Shown here: positions 1 through 10,399 of the stretch, one piece after another
Position numbering within the stretch: the stretch's first letter is position 1
Layout of the letters: every line of letters begins with the position of its first letter
NCBI GenBank assembly: GCA_034440575.1
Contig: JAOTOL010001604.1
Span: 689,001-753,000 of the forward strand
Origin: Imbricaverruca yamaguchii
Lineage: Eukaryota; Arthropoda; Thecostraca; Neoverrucidae
Direction of reading: 5' to 3'
DNA: 64,000 nt
Program-made: the position numbers and the translations under genes
The notes under the pieces: model-generated
Told to the model about the DNA's origin: nothing
Database searches by the model: none
Seen by the model: the letters and a program-made list of their open reading frames with translations, nothing else

Positions 1-295
1 GGCATTTTGTGGGAAAGCGTTATAGTTTAATGCAGTGGCAGGCATTCATGCTCATGCCTGGTGATGTACGACTAGCCGTACGAACTATGTTAATTCCAGG
101 AACGCCTTGCTGGTTACTGGAGGTGCTTCGTGAGTATTCTGGGTGAGAGCGAACAGGAATGAAGCTAGGTATGTTAAGATTAATTTCTTACTGAAGTATA
201 CGCTTTTCCTTCCATGTTTGAAAGCAGGACCATATAAATAGGTAAAGTCACTAAGGGATTTTATCTTCGGACGGATTGATCGTGGCATCACCAGT

Positions 296-356
296 TAAAG
301 TCATAAAGTCATAAAGTGTTAAGGCTTAATAAGGGCCACAAGGGCCCATCTGGGTC
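296..356 (-). repeat. 3' end of a CR1/L2-like retroposon with (TTTATGAC)n tail
   Basis: Read on the minus strand this is a GGGCCCTTGTGG core followed by a short tandem tail of TTTATGAC units. The same core and a closely related TTTATGTC tail terminate the CR1-like copy at 32.6 kb and a solo 3' end at 10.33 kb. Octamer-like tail repeats are typical of CR1/L2 3' ends. No coding sequence upstream of it could be recognised, so this is a 5'-truncated insertion or only the best-preserved part. Confidence 0.6.
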
Positions 357-364
357 AAGCCTGT

Positions 365-1190
365 CTAGAAGATATTAGAAAGTACATGTTCACACCTATC
401 AATTCCAAACCCATGCAATCCCTCCACCTGTGCCACCACAGCCAATCTCATCAGTATGACATCGCAAAGGAAGTTGCCAAATCCACTGCTAGGTACACCC
501 CATATAGTACAACATAATACTAGCATAATGTTATACCCTATATAGCTAGTGAAAATACTCAATATCCCATGCATCACAAGTTAGAGATTCAAAAACAACA
601 TTTTCCTGTCTAAAAAAAATTATCCACCCTACTTTTAAAGACATTCAATGAGGGACTCCCCACCAGGGTGGGTAGTTTGGGCCTCTCCTGGAAGATATGG
701 GAAGGGGACCTAAGGACATTTTATTCTCCAGGATTGTGACTGCTTGTGTAAATGTTGAACTATTACTTTGTTATTCTCCGAATGAAACGTGCCATTTATG
801 GATGTTAATTTGCTGCCAGGATCTCAGTACAGCTCCAACAATGAGTTGCAGTTTCCAGTCCATCATACAAATTAGAAGCCTGACAACAGAACAGAAGAAT
901 TGGCTGTGGGTATTGTTAGAGGTCATAAGGCATGAAATGCAGGTTGCAGTCAATTGCTCCAGAAATCATATCATGTTATGTCAGAATACCACAAGTTTGT
1001 GGTGGTTGTTTCGTTGATTGTGCATGTGTCAAGCAAACTATGTCCTGGCTCAGTCTGGCCTCAATCAAGGTGAACTTGCGGGGGTTACTCAGGTAATCGT
1101 TGGTTTGGAGGGATGCCTGAAATCTGAATGAAACAAAAGCATCGACATAGCATAGAAACAATAGAGAACAAAATAATATAATTTCGGAAC
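365..1190. other. No recognisable gene
   Basis: Only short open frames occur here (for example 697-1017 on the plus strand), without a recognisable family, good codon texture or splice context. The sequence GTTACTCAGGTAAT occurs at about 1085 and again at about 1197, just outside the CR1 ORF2 stop. It may mark a repeated 3' tail of that element. Confidence 0.4.
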
Positions 1191-1339
1191 TAGTTGTTAC
1201 TCAGGTAATTACTCTCCAGGGTATGTAACACTGGCAGGCGGCCCAGCAATCACTCTGTAACCACAGATGAATCGTTATAATAGGGCTTGCCAAAATCCAA
1301 GCAAATAACAAAGATATGAGGGTTAGGTTGCGTGTGTTT

Positions 1340-4153
1340 TTAGAATTTTGTAGAAATATCTGCATCAGCAGGCAGCCTATTCCATTGGTCAACAACCCTT
1401 TGACTGAAGACCTGTTGTCGTTTAACTGTCCTGCACCTCATTTTGTCTAACCTGAATTGATGACCCCTATGGGATACTCTAAACTGCAGAGCATCATTCA
1501 AATTGACCTGATCTAGCCCTCTAACAATTTTGTACATTTCAATCATGTCTCCCCTTAATCTCCTATACTTGAGTGAGTACATATCTAATGCATTAAGCCT
1601 TTCTCCATATTCTAAGTTACTTAATCCACTGACGAGTCTAGTGGCTTTGCGCTGGACTCTTTCTAACATATCTATATCCTTTTCTAGGTAGGGGCTCCAT
1701 GCTTGTACAGAGTACTCCAAGTGGGGCCACACATATGCTAAGTACAGCTTTTTCATGACTTCCCTGCTCTTATATTTCACACTTCTATTAATGAGTCCCA
1801 GCATTCTGAGTGCCCTATTTCTAGCTGAGATACATTGTTTTTCTGCTTTAAGGTCTTTTGAGACCAACACACCTAAGTCCCTTTCCTCTTCAATAACATC
1901 CAGTTCCCTCCCTCCCATTTTATAACTGAATGTCTCGCCTGCAGACCCTATATGCATAACCTTACACTTATCATAGTTGAAAGTCATCTGCCATTGATCA
2001 GCCCACTCTTTTAGGTCGTCCAAATCTAGTTGAATATTACTAGATTGATCTCTGCTGTTAGCCACTCCTACCAGCTTGATGTCATCAGCAAATTTGAACA
2101 CTCTATTCCTCAGCCCTACTTCAATGTTGTTCACAAAGATGATAAAGAGGAGGGGCCCTAGAACAGAGCCCTGTGGCACTCCACTCAGAACATCTTTCCA
2201 ACCAGATTTACATCCATTCAATACTACCCTTTGTTTCCTTCCCTGCAACCATGCTTCAATCCAATGTAGAACTTTTCCTACAATCCCATGTTGTTGTAAT
2301 TGATGAATTAACCTTCCATGTGGAACTTTATCAAAAGCTTTGCTAAAGTCCAAGTACACAACATCCATCCTGCTTTCATTGTCTACTTCTTTGGTAACAT
2401 ACTCAATGAACTCCAATAGGTTAGTTAAACAAGACCTTTGAGATCGAAATCCATGTTGAGTATCCCTTAAAAGGTTGTGCCTATCAAGATGAATCTGAAC
2501 ATTCTGTTTAACCAGCTTTTCTAGTACTTTGCAAACTAATGAGGTCAAACTGACTGGCCTGTAGTTTCCTACACTCTTCCTATTTCCCTTTTTGAAAATT
2601 GGTACTACACTTGCATTTCTCCAATCTTCAGGTACTTCTGAATACTCCATAGATCGCCTGAAAATGATACCTAGGGGAGTTGCTAAAGCTTTAGCACACT
2701 CTACTAAGATCCTAGCATATATTTCATCTGGTCCGGAAGCTTTATTAGGTTTTATATTCTGCAACTGCTTCTCTACGGCTTCTGTAGTTATTGTAAGATC
2801 CTCCAGCATATCACCTGCCATGGCATGGCCTACAGATGTTCCTATTGTACCATAATTATCTTTAGTGAAGACTGATGAGAATTGCTTGCTTAGGGATTCC
2901 ACAATGTCGCAATCATCAACCACTATTTCCCCATCTACCTCCAGTGGTCCTACACTACACTTTTTAGCCTTAAATTTATAGAAGCTAAAGAATCTCTTAG
3001 CATTACCTGCTGAACATTCTCGAGCAAAGTTGATTTCAGCAAGTCTTTTAGATGCTCTAACACACCTCCTAACTTTATTTCTAGCTATTCTATATGATTC
3101 TAGGTTTAACCCAGAGTTAGTATCTTTTAGTTTCTTGAATGCTTGTTTCTTTGAGTCCAGTAATTGCTTAACTTCCCTAGTCAGCCACGAAGGGTGCTTA
3201 ACCCTGTTTGATCTAATTTGCCTACTGGGAATGAACCTATCCTGACCCTGAAATAGCTTATCTTTTATCATTGTCCACATTTCATAAGCATCTAAGCCAT
3301 TCAATATGACTTCCCAATTAATTTCACTTAGGAAGCTCCTGAACTCACTGTAATTCCCTTTTGTAAAATTCGGAATCAATGTTCTGTTGGTTGCTACCCT
3401 TCCAACATATAATGAGAAGCGTATAATGTTGTGATCACTATTACCAAAGGTCTCTCCTACGTTAACATTTTGCACAAAATTTTCCTCATTAGTAAGCACT
3501 AGATCTAATATTTTATTTTCCCTTGTAGGCTCGTGTATCATTTGAAAGAAGAAATTGTCCTCAAAACAAGCCATGAAACATCTTTCTGATTTGCTTACAC
3601 CTATTGTTTTGTTTCCCAATCCTGCTATGTTGAAATCCCCCAACAAAATAGTTCTCTCCTGTACTCTCCTACTTATCTCTTCCTGCATCAGCCTGTCAGT
3701 GTTTTCATTCTGGTCTGGAGGTCTATAGAATGCCCCAATCCTAAATTTTGTTCCATTCTTCAGAATTATATCTAACCACAAAGATTCTACTCCTGCACTA
3801 TGTACTCCATCCTCTATGGAATGACATTTCATTACTTGCCTAACATACAAGAGAATGCCACCTCCTATCCTTGCCTCTCTTTGATAGGCATGCATGTTGT
3901 AGCCTGTCAATTCAAATTCTTGCAAGTTGTCTCCAAACATGCTTTCGTTAACCCATGCTTCTGTTATGCACACCAAATCTAGCTGTTCAGACAACATATA
4001 TGCATGCAGTTCCCCAATTTTGTTCCTAACACTTCTGGCATTGACATAAAAACATGATAAATTATTCCTTCCATTGCTTGCTATGCTTCTCTCTTTATCA
4101 GCTACATCCCCCCATGTCCTGCCTAGTTTCCCTGTTTCCTGTTGAGAGCCTCC
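1340..4153 (-). CDS. CR1-like ORF2: AP endonuclease plus reverse transcriptase
   Basis: This is the replication protein of the element: it nicks target DNA and reverse-transcribes the element RNA. The frame is open from just after a TGA at 4153. The first Met that gives the 885-aa product is at 3997, but homology begins earlier (NARSVRNKIGEL). Counting from that Met, the endonuclease shows GDFNIAG near residue 117 and GNSDHN near 186. The RT shows YLDFSKAFDKV near 550, GVPQGSVLGP near 605 and the catalytic FADD near 635, followed by the CR1-type C-terminus (RPHLEY-like, QAWSP, LERVQRKATRLV). It overlaps the end of ORF1. The last residues (after DQWNRLPADADISTKF) run into a stop about 20-30 residues earlier than usual for the family, perhaps by a late frameshift. 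The copy looks nearly intact. Confidence 0.9.
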   Translation of the reverse strand, partial: GGSQQETGKLGRTWGDVADKERSIASNGRNNLSCFYVNARSVRNKIGELHAYMLSEQLDLVCITEAWVNESMFGDNLQEFELTGYNMHAYQREARIGGGILLYVRQVMKCHSIEDGVHSAGVESLWLDIILKNGTKFRIGAFYRPPDQNENTDRLMQEEISRRVQERTILLGDFNIAGLGNKTIGVSKSERCFMACFEDNFFFQMIHEPTRENKILDLVLTNEENFVQNVNVGETFGNSDHNIIRFSLYVGRVATNRTLIPNFTKGNYSEFRSFLSEINWEVILNGLDAYEMWTMIKDKLFQGQDRFIPSRQIRSNRVKHPSWLTREVKQLLDSKKQAFKKLKDTNSGLNLESYRIARNKVRRCVRASKRLAEINFARECSAGNAKRFFSFYKFKAKKCSVGPLEVDGEIVVDDCDIVESLSKQFSSVFTKDNYGTIGTSVGHAMAGDMLEDLTITTEAVEKQLQNIKPNKASGPDEIYARILVECAKALATPLGIIFRRSMEYSEVPEDWRNASVVPIFKKGNRKSVGNYRPVSLTSLVCKVLEKLVKQNVQIHLDRHNLLRDTQHGFRSQRSCLTNLLEFIEYVTKEVDNESRMDVVYLDFSKAFDKVPHGRLIHQLQQHGIVGKVLHWIEAWLQGRKQRVVLNGCKSGWKDVLSGVPQGSVLGPLLFIIFVNNIEVGLRNRVFKFADDIKLVGVANSRDQSSNIQLDLDDLKEWADQWQMTFNYDKCKVMHIGSAGETFSYKMGGRELDVIEEERDLGVLVSKDLKAEKQCISARNRALRMLGLINRSVKYKSREVMKKLYLAYVWPHLEYSVQAWSPYLEKDIDMLERVQRKATRLVSGLSNLEYGERLNALDMYSLKYRRLRGDMIEMYKIVRGLDQVNLNDALQFRVSHRGHQFRLDKMRCRTVKRQQVFSQRVVDQWNRLPADADISTKF

Positions 4154-4999
4154 TCATACCTATTGCTGAGCAATTCCACTCCTCTCTTGCTCAGATGTAA
4201 TCCATCTAAAGCAAACATCTCCGTCCTCCCCCAAAACTCCCCCACAAATCCAAGAACTGCACCCCAAGCTCCTTACAAATGTTGGCCACCCTGGTATTGA
4301 GCCCAATGGCCCTCGAATACCACTCCATGCTTGCATGGACCATAGGGAGGATGGATGTCACCACTCCTCTTTTCCTACTTCCTGCTAAACTACCTATCAA
4401 AGCCCTATAGGCTTTCATTGTTTCCTCTGTATTATTTTTTTCCTACATCGTTAACTCCAACCTGCACAATTACCGTTGCACCCTCTCCACTTCCCCTCAT
4501 TACTCCCTCCAGCCTATCCCTAACATCTTTCACCTGCGCTCCCGGGTAGCAAACACGCATCCGTCTGCTGGGGTTCTTGCTACAAAATGTTCGATCCATG
4601 TACCGAACCCTGGAATCCCCTATGACTAAAACCTCTCTCTCTCCATCTCTATCTTCAGCCATCTGGTCATCCCCACCTCCGTCCCTCTCATCATTACCTT
4701 CCCTCTCCTCCAGTGCATCAAACCTATTTTTAATTGGGACGCCCATGTCCACCTTCCTTAGCGCCAGTCGGGTGCTATGGCGCCTTGCCACCTTCCAACT
4801 GCCACCATCCCGGACCAAGCCATCCGAACTCCCATCAGTCCTCCGCTCGGGCACCCGAGTTGCCTGGCTGGCACCTCCCATGATGGGTCCCGCCACCAAA
4901 CACTTCAAGCGCTCCACCTCCCCCCGTTAACATATCTAACCTCTTACTCAAGTCCCCAATGATTCCCACACACTTACAATTCCCACAGTCTCCTTCCAT
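4123..4999 (-). pseudogene. CR1-like ORF1 with SGNH/GDSL esterase domain, frameshifted
   Basis: Translation from the ATG at 4999 begins MEGDCGNCKCVGIIGDL, a short CxxC/heptad leader. It continues in a second frame (4917-4432) with the SGNH block I VLVIGDSRVRYMD and block III VGVNDVG. It then shifts frame again (4418-4206), and once more to the block V residues DGLHLSKRG, ending at a TAG at 4123-4125. Each break sits in a homopolymer: a G run near 4925, an A run near 4436 and a G run near 4245. Esterase-type ORF1 proteins are known from CR1-clade elements. Either this ORF1 is dead, or the breaks are homopolymer sequencing errors, because ORF2 next door is open. Confidence 0.8.
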
Positions 5000-5004
5000 T
5001 TTTG

Positions 5005-5480
5005 TTGTTGTTTTTTTTTTCTTTCTACTCTTAGTACTAAGTCTAGTTACTGTAAGCTTGTAAGCCTACAAGTATCTACTGTAATATATCTACAGTAATA
5101 CAGTAATATAGCCTATAAGTATCTACAATACACTATAATCCCGTATAATTACACTAGATATGAAGATACCTACTGTAATTTATGCCCACTATTTTAGTCC
5201 TAAAATCTATCTTAAACTTACACACCAATTTGACACAAACTTATTCACTACAGAAGCCTACACTATAGAATTATACACTCTAGAATTACACACTACAGAG
5301 CTCACACCACACAAATATACACCACTGAATCAAACACTGTAGTACCCGTCCACAACACCCAACAATCCTGCAGTTACACTAGGATATGAAGATATACCTA
5401 GTGTAATGCTATGCCTACTATCTTAGTCTTAAAATCTATCTTAAACTTAAACACCAAATTGACACAGCCAACACCCTTAG
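5005..5480. repeat. AT-rich region with a ~226-bp tandem duplication
   Basis: The block around 5157-5255 (TATGAAGAT, then CTTAAAATCTATCTTAAAC-like text) recurs about 226 bp later at 5383-5470 with small changes. The first part (5040-5130) is built from overlapping TATCTACAGTAATA-like words. No coding potential is apparent. The same type of sequence precedes the related block at 29.6 kb. Confidence 0.6.
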
Positions 5481-5840
5481 AACTTAACAAAATGGCGCTG
5501 GGCAGCCTCCCTGGGTTAATATAGCCTAATTTGCTGGTCAAAAATACTTATTTGATAAAAACTGTTGAAATATACGCTCAGAAGCAACCGCTAAATATCT
5601 ATACACAATTTATCCCAGTACACCGTCCTTTTCCGCAACACTTAGCTCGTATGTAGTAGCCCCACCAAACACGTGTTTCCTCCTCAACGCCTGGCGGCAG
5701 ACATGCTCCAATACCTCCACTGGGAGAAGATTCAAGTGATCCATACCAACGATGGTATATAAAATGTTCACTTTTAGCAACCACGCGCTCGCAGGGCGAC
5801 CAGTCACCCAACGGCCTTGCAACCCACCAGTTCAATGTGG
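5480..5840 (-). repeat. Dispersed repeat/gene tail, paralogous to 29.57-29.96 kb
   Basis: This segment and 29570-29960 share AATGGCGC, GGTTAATATAG, GATAAAAACT and the spacing between them. Both then give a minus-strand reading with CRQ followed by a conserved ending (HVCRQALRRK here, IVCRQVSRW there). They appear to be two diverged copies of the 3' end of the same gene or element on the minus strand, with the coding end near 5600 and an AT-rich trailer to the left. The family was not recognised. Confidence 0.5.
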
Positions 5841-6123
5841 CTCTTTTCTTTCAGCTTCACACTGTGACTTGTCAGCAAGTACCTTCTGCATCTGAATTGT
5901 TTTTGGCAGCTGCTCAATGCATGTTTTTGTGAAAAGTATACATGCCTGGATAGCAAGCCGGTATACTGTCTCTGGAGCATACATGCTAAGCTTGACTCAT
6001 TCTTTTCCTGATGGCCTCCTTATCCACAGTGCATTTTGGCCACATGCTGCCTTTCCTCTTCTATTTTGGTTTAGACTCCAGATCCTTGACATGGGAAAGC
6101 TCTGTGTATGAGATGTCCCTGTT

Positions 6124-6420
6124 TCAGGCAAACTGCACCTTGTAGCTGGTCTTGCTCAACCCAGACAGCTCAATTGTGCATGCCTGTTGATCATGTTCCA
6201 GATGCTTTCCCACTTCCACTTTAAACAGAACTGCAGCAACATGACAGCATGCTTCACCAATGCCAGCCATGCATGTGCAATGAGCACTAAGGATGGCACC
6301 ATTGTTAGGGTCCACCATTGCCCATACAATATAGGGCTGGTTCTTTGAAAGCCTCTGGCTTGGCATCACTTTATTTTTCACAAACATTGCAGGTGTTTTG
6401 TCCAGATAGATAGCATACCT
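6124..6420 (-). pseudogene. SWIM zinc-finger protein fragment
   Basis: The minus-strand frame contains a SWIM-type C-x-C-xn-C-x-H finger, AHCTCMAGIGEACCHVAAVL, preceded by YIVWAMVDPNNGAILS. This local sequence is characteristic of a widespread family of animal repeat-associated proteins in which a SWIM finger precedes a YqaJ-like exonuclease domain. No YqaJ part can be traced downstream here. The frame closes at 6124 and the upstream end is lost near 6420. I regard it as a remnant of a mobile or multicopy gene, function unassigned. Confidence 0.6.
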
Positions 6421-6424
6421 TGAT

Positions 6425-7870
6425 CTCTTTCACATGTCCTGACTGCACAAAGTTATGTTTCCAAAGACAGATAAGCACATAGGGGAAGCAGGTGGGTTGA
6501 CAAACACTTAAGACATCGTACATTGAATGGCCCTACCGCTGCTTCTGTATGGCCGAACCAGTAAGTGTATGGTGCTTACAGGATGCAAAAATGAACAAGC
6601 TATCCATATTTATGCAGTTCCTTTCGATGAAGATCCTCTAACCACTCAAGAGAAGCAGCTGAAAAACTGGCGATTATTTTGTGGTGGGGTGCGGTATTCC
6701 GAACTAAAAATGCTGCTGTCGTGTATTACGAACACCAGGTGTGTAGTTTCCCGAACACTTTTATGAATCAATTTTATCTCGCACATTGTTTTATTTGCTT
6801 GTGATGGAAGTTCATTTTGTGGTTGCTATGCATTTTTGTATTATAATCCTTAACACATTTATTTATGAACAGCTGTATATGGGCTGGGTATGGGCGGATA
6901 TAGGAAGTTTGTTAGGCAACATAGTGTTCATTCTATTTTATTGATTTATCTCATCGAAGGAAGCATACCTGATTAGACAACAGTCAGAATGGTGGCTTTT
7001 TGCCACTTCTCATTCAGACAATACTTGGAACCGATCCACCAGTGGAAATTTCAGTGGTGGCAGGGGCGGATCCAGCAATATCGTGTCGCTCGTCCGAGTC
7101 ACTATTTTCATCGAGGGGTACCACCATGGATGTCCCTGAAGGGGTGCGTCCAGAAAACAATCGTGTATCCATTCCTGATTGGAGGAGCGAACAGCCCCTG
7201 GCACTGGTCATTACATATTGTCGCGTATTACTGGGGGCGGGGGCTTGGTTAATCCTGTTGACCCCGCATCGCTAATGGATCTAGCTGTCCCGTCATAATT
7301 CTTCCACAGTCCAGTTCATGAGCAGGTACATCCAAAGGTATTCTTGTATTAATGTTTCACGACGGCGTAAAAATACGTCACAATGCGTGTCGGGTGGTAT
7401 TTACGTAGTAGCGATACCCAGCGCTCGAACAAGTTCTCGATCACGTACTGAGCAAACCCTGATTCAGCACAGCCATTGGCACGAATGAGCATCTTGAATT
7501 ATTGGCATTGAACACAACCAAGCGTCATACGGAGAGCTTGACTAGATCATAAGATAAATATATTCCTCGCAAGGCCTCTGGACATCGGGGAGGACTTGAC
7601 CACAGCATACGCTCAGGCAATGCCCCGCAACGCTTCTTGACACCGGGGAGGGCTCGATTATGTGATGCGTTCAAGTAATGTCCCGCAAGGGTTCTGGCTA
7701 CCGGGGGAGGGCTCGACTACCCGTCTCTGCGCGCGGACACGGCGGCAACGGTCGGTACAGACGTCACTGCGGTGAACGACTCGCGCAGGCACCCAAGCAG
7801 CGTCGCTCAAGTCACCCTTACACACACACACACCAAACAAGGCTAACCAGCAAGCAACTGACAAGTAATT
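6425..7870. other. No recognised gene
   Basis: A plus-strand frame at 6527-6766 has some protein-like texture (a C-x4-C pair, then AVPFDEDPLTTQ), but no family is recognisable. The stretch 6990-7275 has overlapping open frames on both strands and none convinces. Between 7560 and 7720 a phrase like TCTGGACATCGGGGAGGACTTGAC recurs about every 60 bp in degraded form (near 7575, 7635 and 7690). Confidence 0.35.
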
Positions 7871-7874
7871 GAAA

Positions 7875-8811
7875 CTAAGCAGGCACAGCGCCGGTACATG
7901 CCTCGCACACGAAGTCTGCGAAGGCCTCTTCTTGGTCACTGTCGTCGTCCAGCAGATGAGCGTAGTTAGCCCTCACATAGGGCAATGCGCACAGGATGTG
8001 GACCGTTGCGGGGCAAGTGTCGCACTCAATCCATGCCTTGTCCACCCCGGACTCGTATTCTTGGCGCCAGCTGGCTGAACATCTCACACATGTCCAGTCC
8101 GATTCCTTCCTAAGCGCTGCTGCGCGAGCCGACGTGCGCCGGGGAGCTGGCGGAGCCTGGGCTGCATCAGCAGCCGTCTCGCGCCCAGCAGGCTGGGCCG
8201 GCGGGGATACCGCTGGTCCGCACGCCGTTGTGGGCCGGGGAGCGGGCGGAGCCTGGGCCGCATCAGCAGCCGTCTCGCGCCCAGCCGGCTGGGCCGACGG
8301 GGATGCCGTTGCTCCGCACGCCGGTGTGGGCCGAGAAGCGGGCGTAGTGTGGGCTGCATCAGCAGCCGTCTCGCTGCGGGGATGCCGTTGCTCCGCACGC
8401 CGGTGTGGGCCGAGAAGCGGGCGTAGTGTGGGCTGCATCAGCAGCCGCCTCATGCTCAGCCGGCTGGGCCGTCCGACCCATTCTTGCCCGGCGACGCCCT
8501 CGGGACAACCGACTGCCGCGACCTGGCCGACGTGCCGTCTTCCGCTCTCTCTGCTCCTCATGGTAGCGGCGCCAGGCGGGCGCCGAGATGCAAGCGGGAA
8601 GGAGCTCCGTCCTTTCTTTGCCACTTGGCGTGTACTGCCTTGTGGGCATAAACAGATGTTTGGCGAATGCTTCCGCTGTTTGCGCCTGCTGCTCCGGCCG
8701 TACAGGGTGCGGAGGATGGCACGTGGCAGACCTCACTGGTATCTGGCTCGTGGCCAGTGGTGACGGTCGCCTCTGGCTGGTCGTCAGTCTGAGCTCGAGT
8801 TCACCCTGCAA
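7875..8811 (-). pseudogene. C-terminal part of a pogo/jerky-like (DDE_1) gene with PHD-like finger
   Basis: The minus-strand frame from 8811 carries FMPTRQYTPSGKERTELLP and SAPAWRRYHEE, the kind of linker found after the DDE_1 core in pogo/jerky-like proteins. A Pro/Ala-rich repeat follows. After a frame change the end is a PHD-like zinc finger: CVRC, then AWIECDTC, H-x-x-C and FVCEAC. The catalytic core is absent, so this is a 3' fragment or last exon. The frame change is explained by a 17-bp deletion in one repeat unit near 8370. The very high GC of the coding part contrasts with the flanks. The pogo/jerky link is inferred from arrangement; the zinc-finger residues are visible directly. Confidence 0.5.
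8100..8460 (-). repeat. 96-bp coding minisatellite (Pro/Ala linker)
   Basis: Four units, marked by GCATCAGCAGCCG at 8164, 8260, 8356 and 8435, encode a 32-residue repeat (ETAADAAxxxPAxRP...). The first two spacings are exactly 96 bp. The third is 79 bp because a unit lost 17 bp, and this shifts the reading frame. A period divisible by three suggests the array expanded while under coding constraint. Confidence 0.75.
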
Positions 8812-8829
8812 ATTGGTTTTGTCGTGAAG

Positions 8830-9536
8830 ACTGGCATAGTAGTCGGTGGCAAATAATGGATGGGGATGTGGAGCAGAGGGTTTTCAAATGACTGTTTGAA
8901 TACTGTGCCACAGGCGTAAGATAGATGTAATGTTCTTACGTGAGATAGATGTCATAACCACTGTATCCGCCCCTGTCAGGCGCAACCTTATGGGCTTAAA
9001 CGTATAATTAAGTCAGTGTTCGGAACTCGACACACCTGTCTTAGCGGGCGCAGGTACACGTGCCGTATACCGAACACTGCTGTTCGGTTCAGGGAACACG
9101 CGGAAATTGGCCTACCTCGTTTGCCGAACACCTTTCTGAGCCGATAAAGACGGTGTTTAATACATTTCAGCCGAATAAAACATGGTTCCACACAATCACA
9201 ACACTTCACTGTAGCTGTTGTGGTACAAGTTAATAGTATCCACTGGAAACTATCGGTATGATTGCAAAAAATATCGGAGGTGCCTTCCTTACGGTTTCCT
9301 TAAGCCAACTGCCCTCAAAAGGTTGAAAATGGCGTCCGCGGGCTTCGTTAGCTCCGTACACAAAGAATCGGTGGAACTACGCGATCGGTTCTACGTATTC
9401 CGGTAGAGAAAAGTTCACTGTTTACGAACTCCGCCATCTTCTTGTTATTCACGGGCTACACGTGACGCGAGGGACGTCCAAAGGTGTCTGTTCGGGAAAC
9501 GAAACGTGTTCGGATACCCCCCTCTTCCCCTATATA
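8830..9536. other. Non-coding stretch with CCGAACAC/GTGTTCGG motifs
   Basis: No gene was recognised. The heptamer CCGAACA or its complement occurs repeatedly (near 9017, 9069, 9082, 9124, 9493 and 9508) in both orientations. A related GTTTCCCGAACA lies at 6747 in inverse orientation to the one near 9490. This may be a decayed DNA-transposon end or a binding-site cluster; neither is proven. Confidence 0.35.
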
Positions 9537-9594
9537 TGGGTGCTGTATGACTGAAGCAGTCGATGCACCCCTAAGCCCAAATAACCAACCAACC
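9537..9594 (+). mobile_element. 58-bp hairpin retroposon, copy a
   Basis: A compact unit starts TGGGTGCT, passes through ATGAC and GTCGATGCACCCC, continues CTAAGCCCAAAT, and ends in an (AACC)3 tail. The 5' TGGGTGC can pair with GCACCC and ATGAC with GTC.AT, so the whole body folds into one stem-loop. Three other copies with the same 5' start and the same type of tail are in this window (10486, 15499 and 31735). No clear target duplication is left at this copy. Confidence 0.6.
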
Positions 9595-9599
9595 TCACT

Positions 9600-10325
9600 C
9601 ATATACTGGCTCACTGTGCACAAAGTAATGATACAGGCTTGGCCACTCAACAGTCGGCCAGTCCTTTACCTGCACCAACCACAAACCATCATTAATGGTA
9701 TATGGATCAGAATATTTGACCCCTTTGTGCTCCAGTCTTGTAAAGTGGTCCTGTCCTCAGCACTGAGGGTATCAGTATACTTAGACAAATCCATTGTTCA
9801 CATTGGCTATCTCACTTTTGAAAAAAAAACTGCCATATTACCATTGAAAAACACCCAATATTGCACAGCTTCTCCACTGCAAAACAGGCTAAACAATAGG
9901 GAAGTTCAGTATCTATGCTGTGTGCTGCAAATGTATCCCTCCACACCTAATAGCACCCCTAGCGGCGAGCAGCAGAGGACGAATCAGTCTCTTCCTTTGC
10001 TGTGCAGGAAGCTACTGCGATTTCCAAAAACCCATATATCTGATATTATTCCAACAATCTGCATGATTCCAGCACTGAAAGAAGGCTTGTTTCATTATCT
10101 TTCACCAATGTGTGCCACTTTTTGTCTGGTGATCCAATCTATCATGGTATAAGAGTCAGCTAAGTTGTTTTGAAAGGTGTTATTTTTTTCCTTTGGAATT
10201 ATTCTTTGAAATGCCATGGTGGGTGAGTAAGGTGAGTAAGATAATGGAACCTTTTTTGTGCAAATGCTAACTTTTGAACCTAAGCTAACCTAGCCTAACC
10301 AATGAATGTACTGGTCCAGTACATT
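9600..10325. other. No recognised gene
   Basis: The plus-strand open frame through 9484-10152 includes the hairpin retroposon and has no family resemblance, so I do not call it a gene. A palindrome with two 10-bp arms (AATGTACTGG/CCAGTACATT) lies at 10305-10325, directly before a CR1 3' end. Confidence 0.4.
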
Positions 10326-10327
10326 CA

Positions 10328-10392
10328 CCAGTACATACCAAGAAGGCCCCTTGTGGCTCATAGTAGCACTAATCTTTTATGTCTTCATGGTC
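10328..10392 (+). repeat. Solo CR1/L2-like 3' end
   Basis: The stretch matches the 3' terminus of the CR1-like copy at 32.60-32.67 kb almost word for word: ACCAAGAAGG, CTTGTGGCTCATAG, GCACTAAT, then TTTATGTC. The octamer tail is reduced to one and a half units. No RT sequence precedes it, so this is an extreme 5' truncation. Confidence 0.7.
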
Positions 10393-10399
10393 TAAGGTA

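Larger units (their letters stand above)
1195..5000 (-). mobile_element. CR1-like non-LTR retrotransposon, two ORFs
   Basis: On the minus strand the order is a short basic/CxxC leader, an SGNH-esterase ORF1, then an overlapping ORF2 with AP endonuclease and reverse transcriptase. That is the standard CR1-clade arrangement. ORF2 is open over more than 2.8 kb. ORF1 is readable only across three frameshifts, all in homopolymer runs. The 3' end lies near 1195, where a GTTACTCAGGTAAT repeat appears. The 5' end is uncertain; upstream of 5000 the sequence becomes AT-rich and repetitive. No target-site duplication could be fixed. It is the most complete non-LTR element of the window. Confidence 0.85.

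Noticed and set aside
9484..10152. 222-aa plus-strand protein
   Set aside because: It runs through the 58-bp hairpin retroposon and non-coding sequence, and has no recognisable motif.
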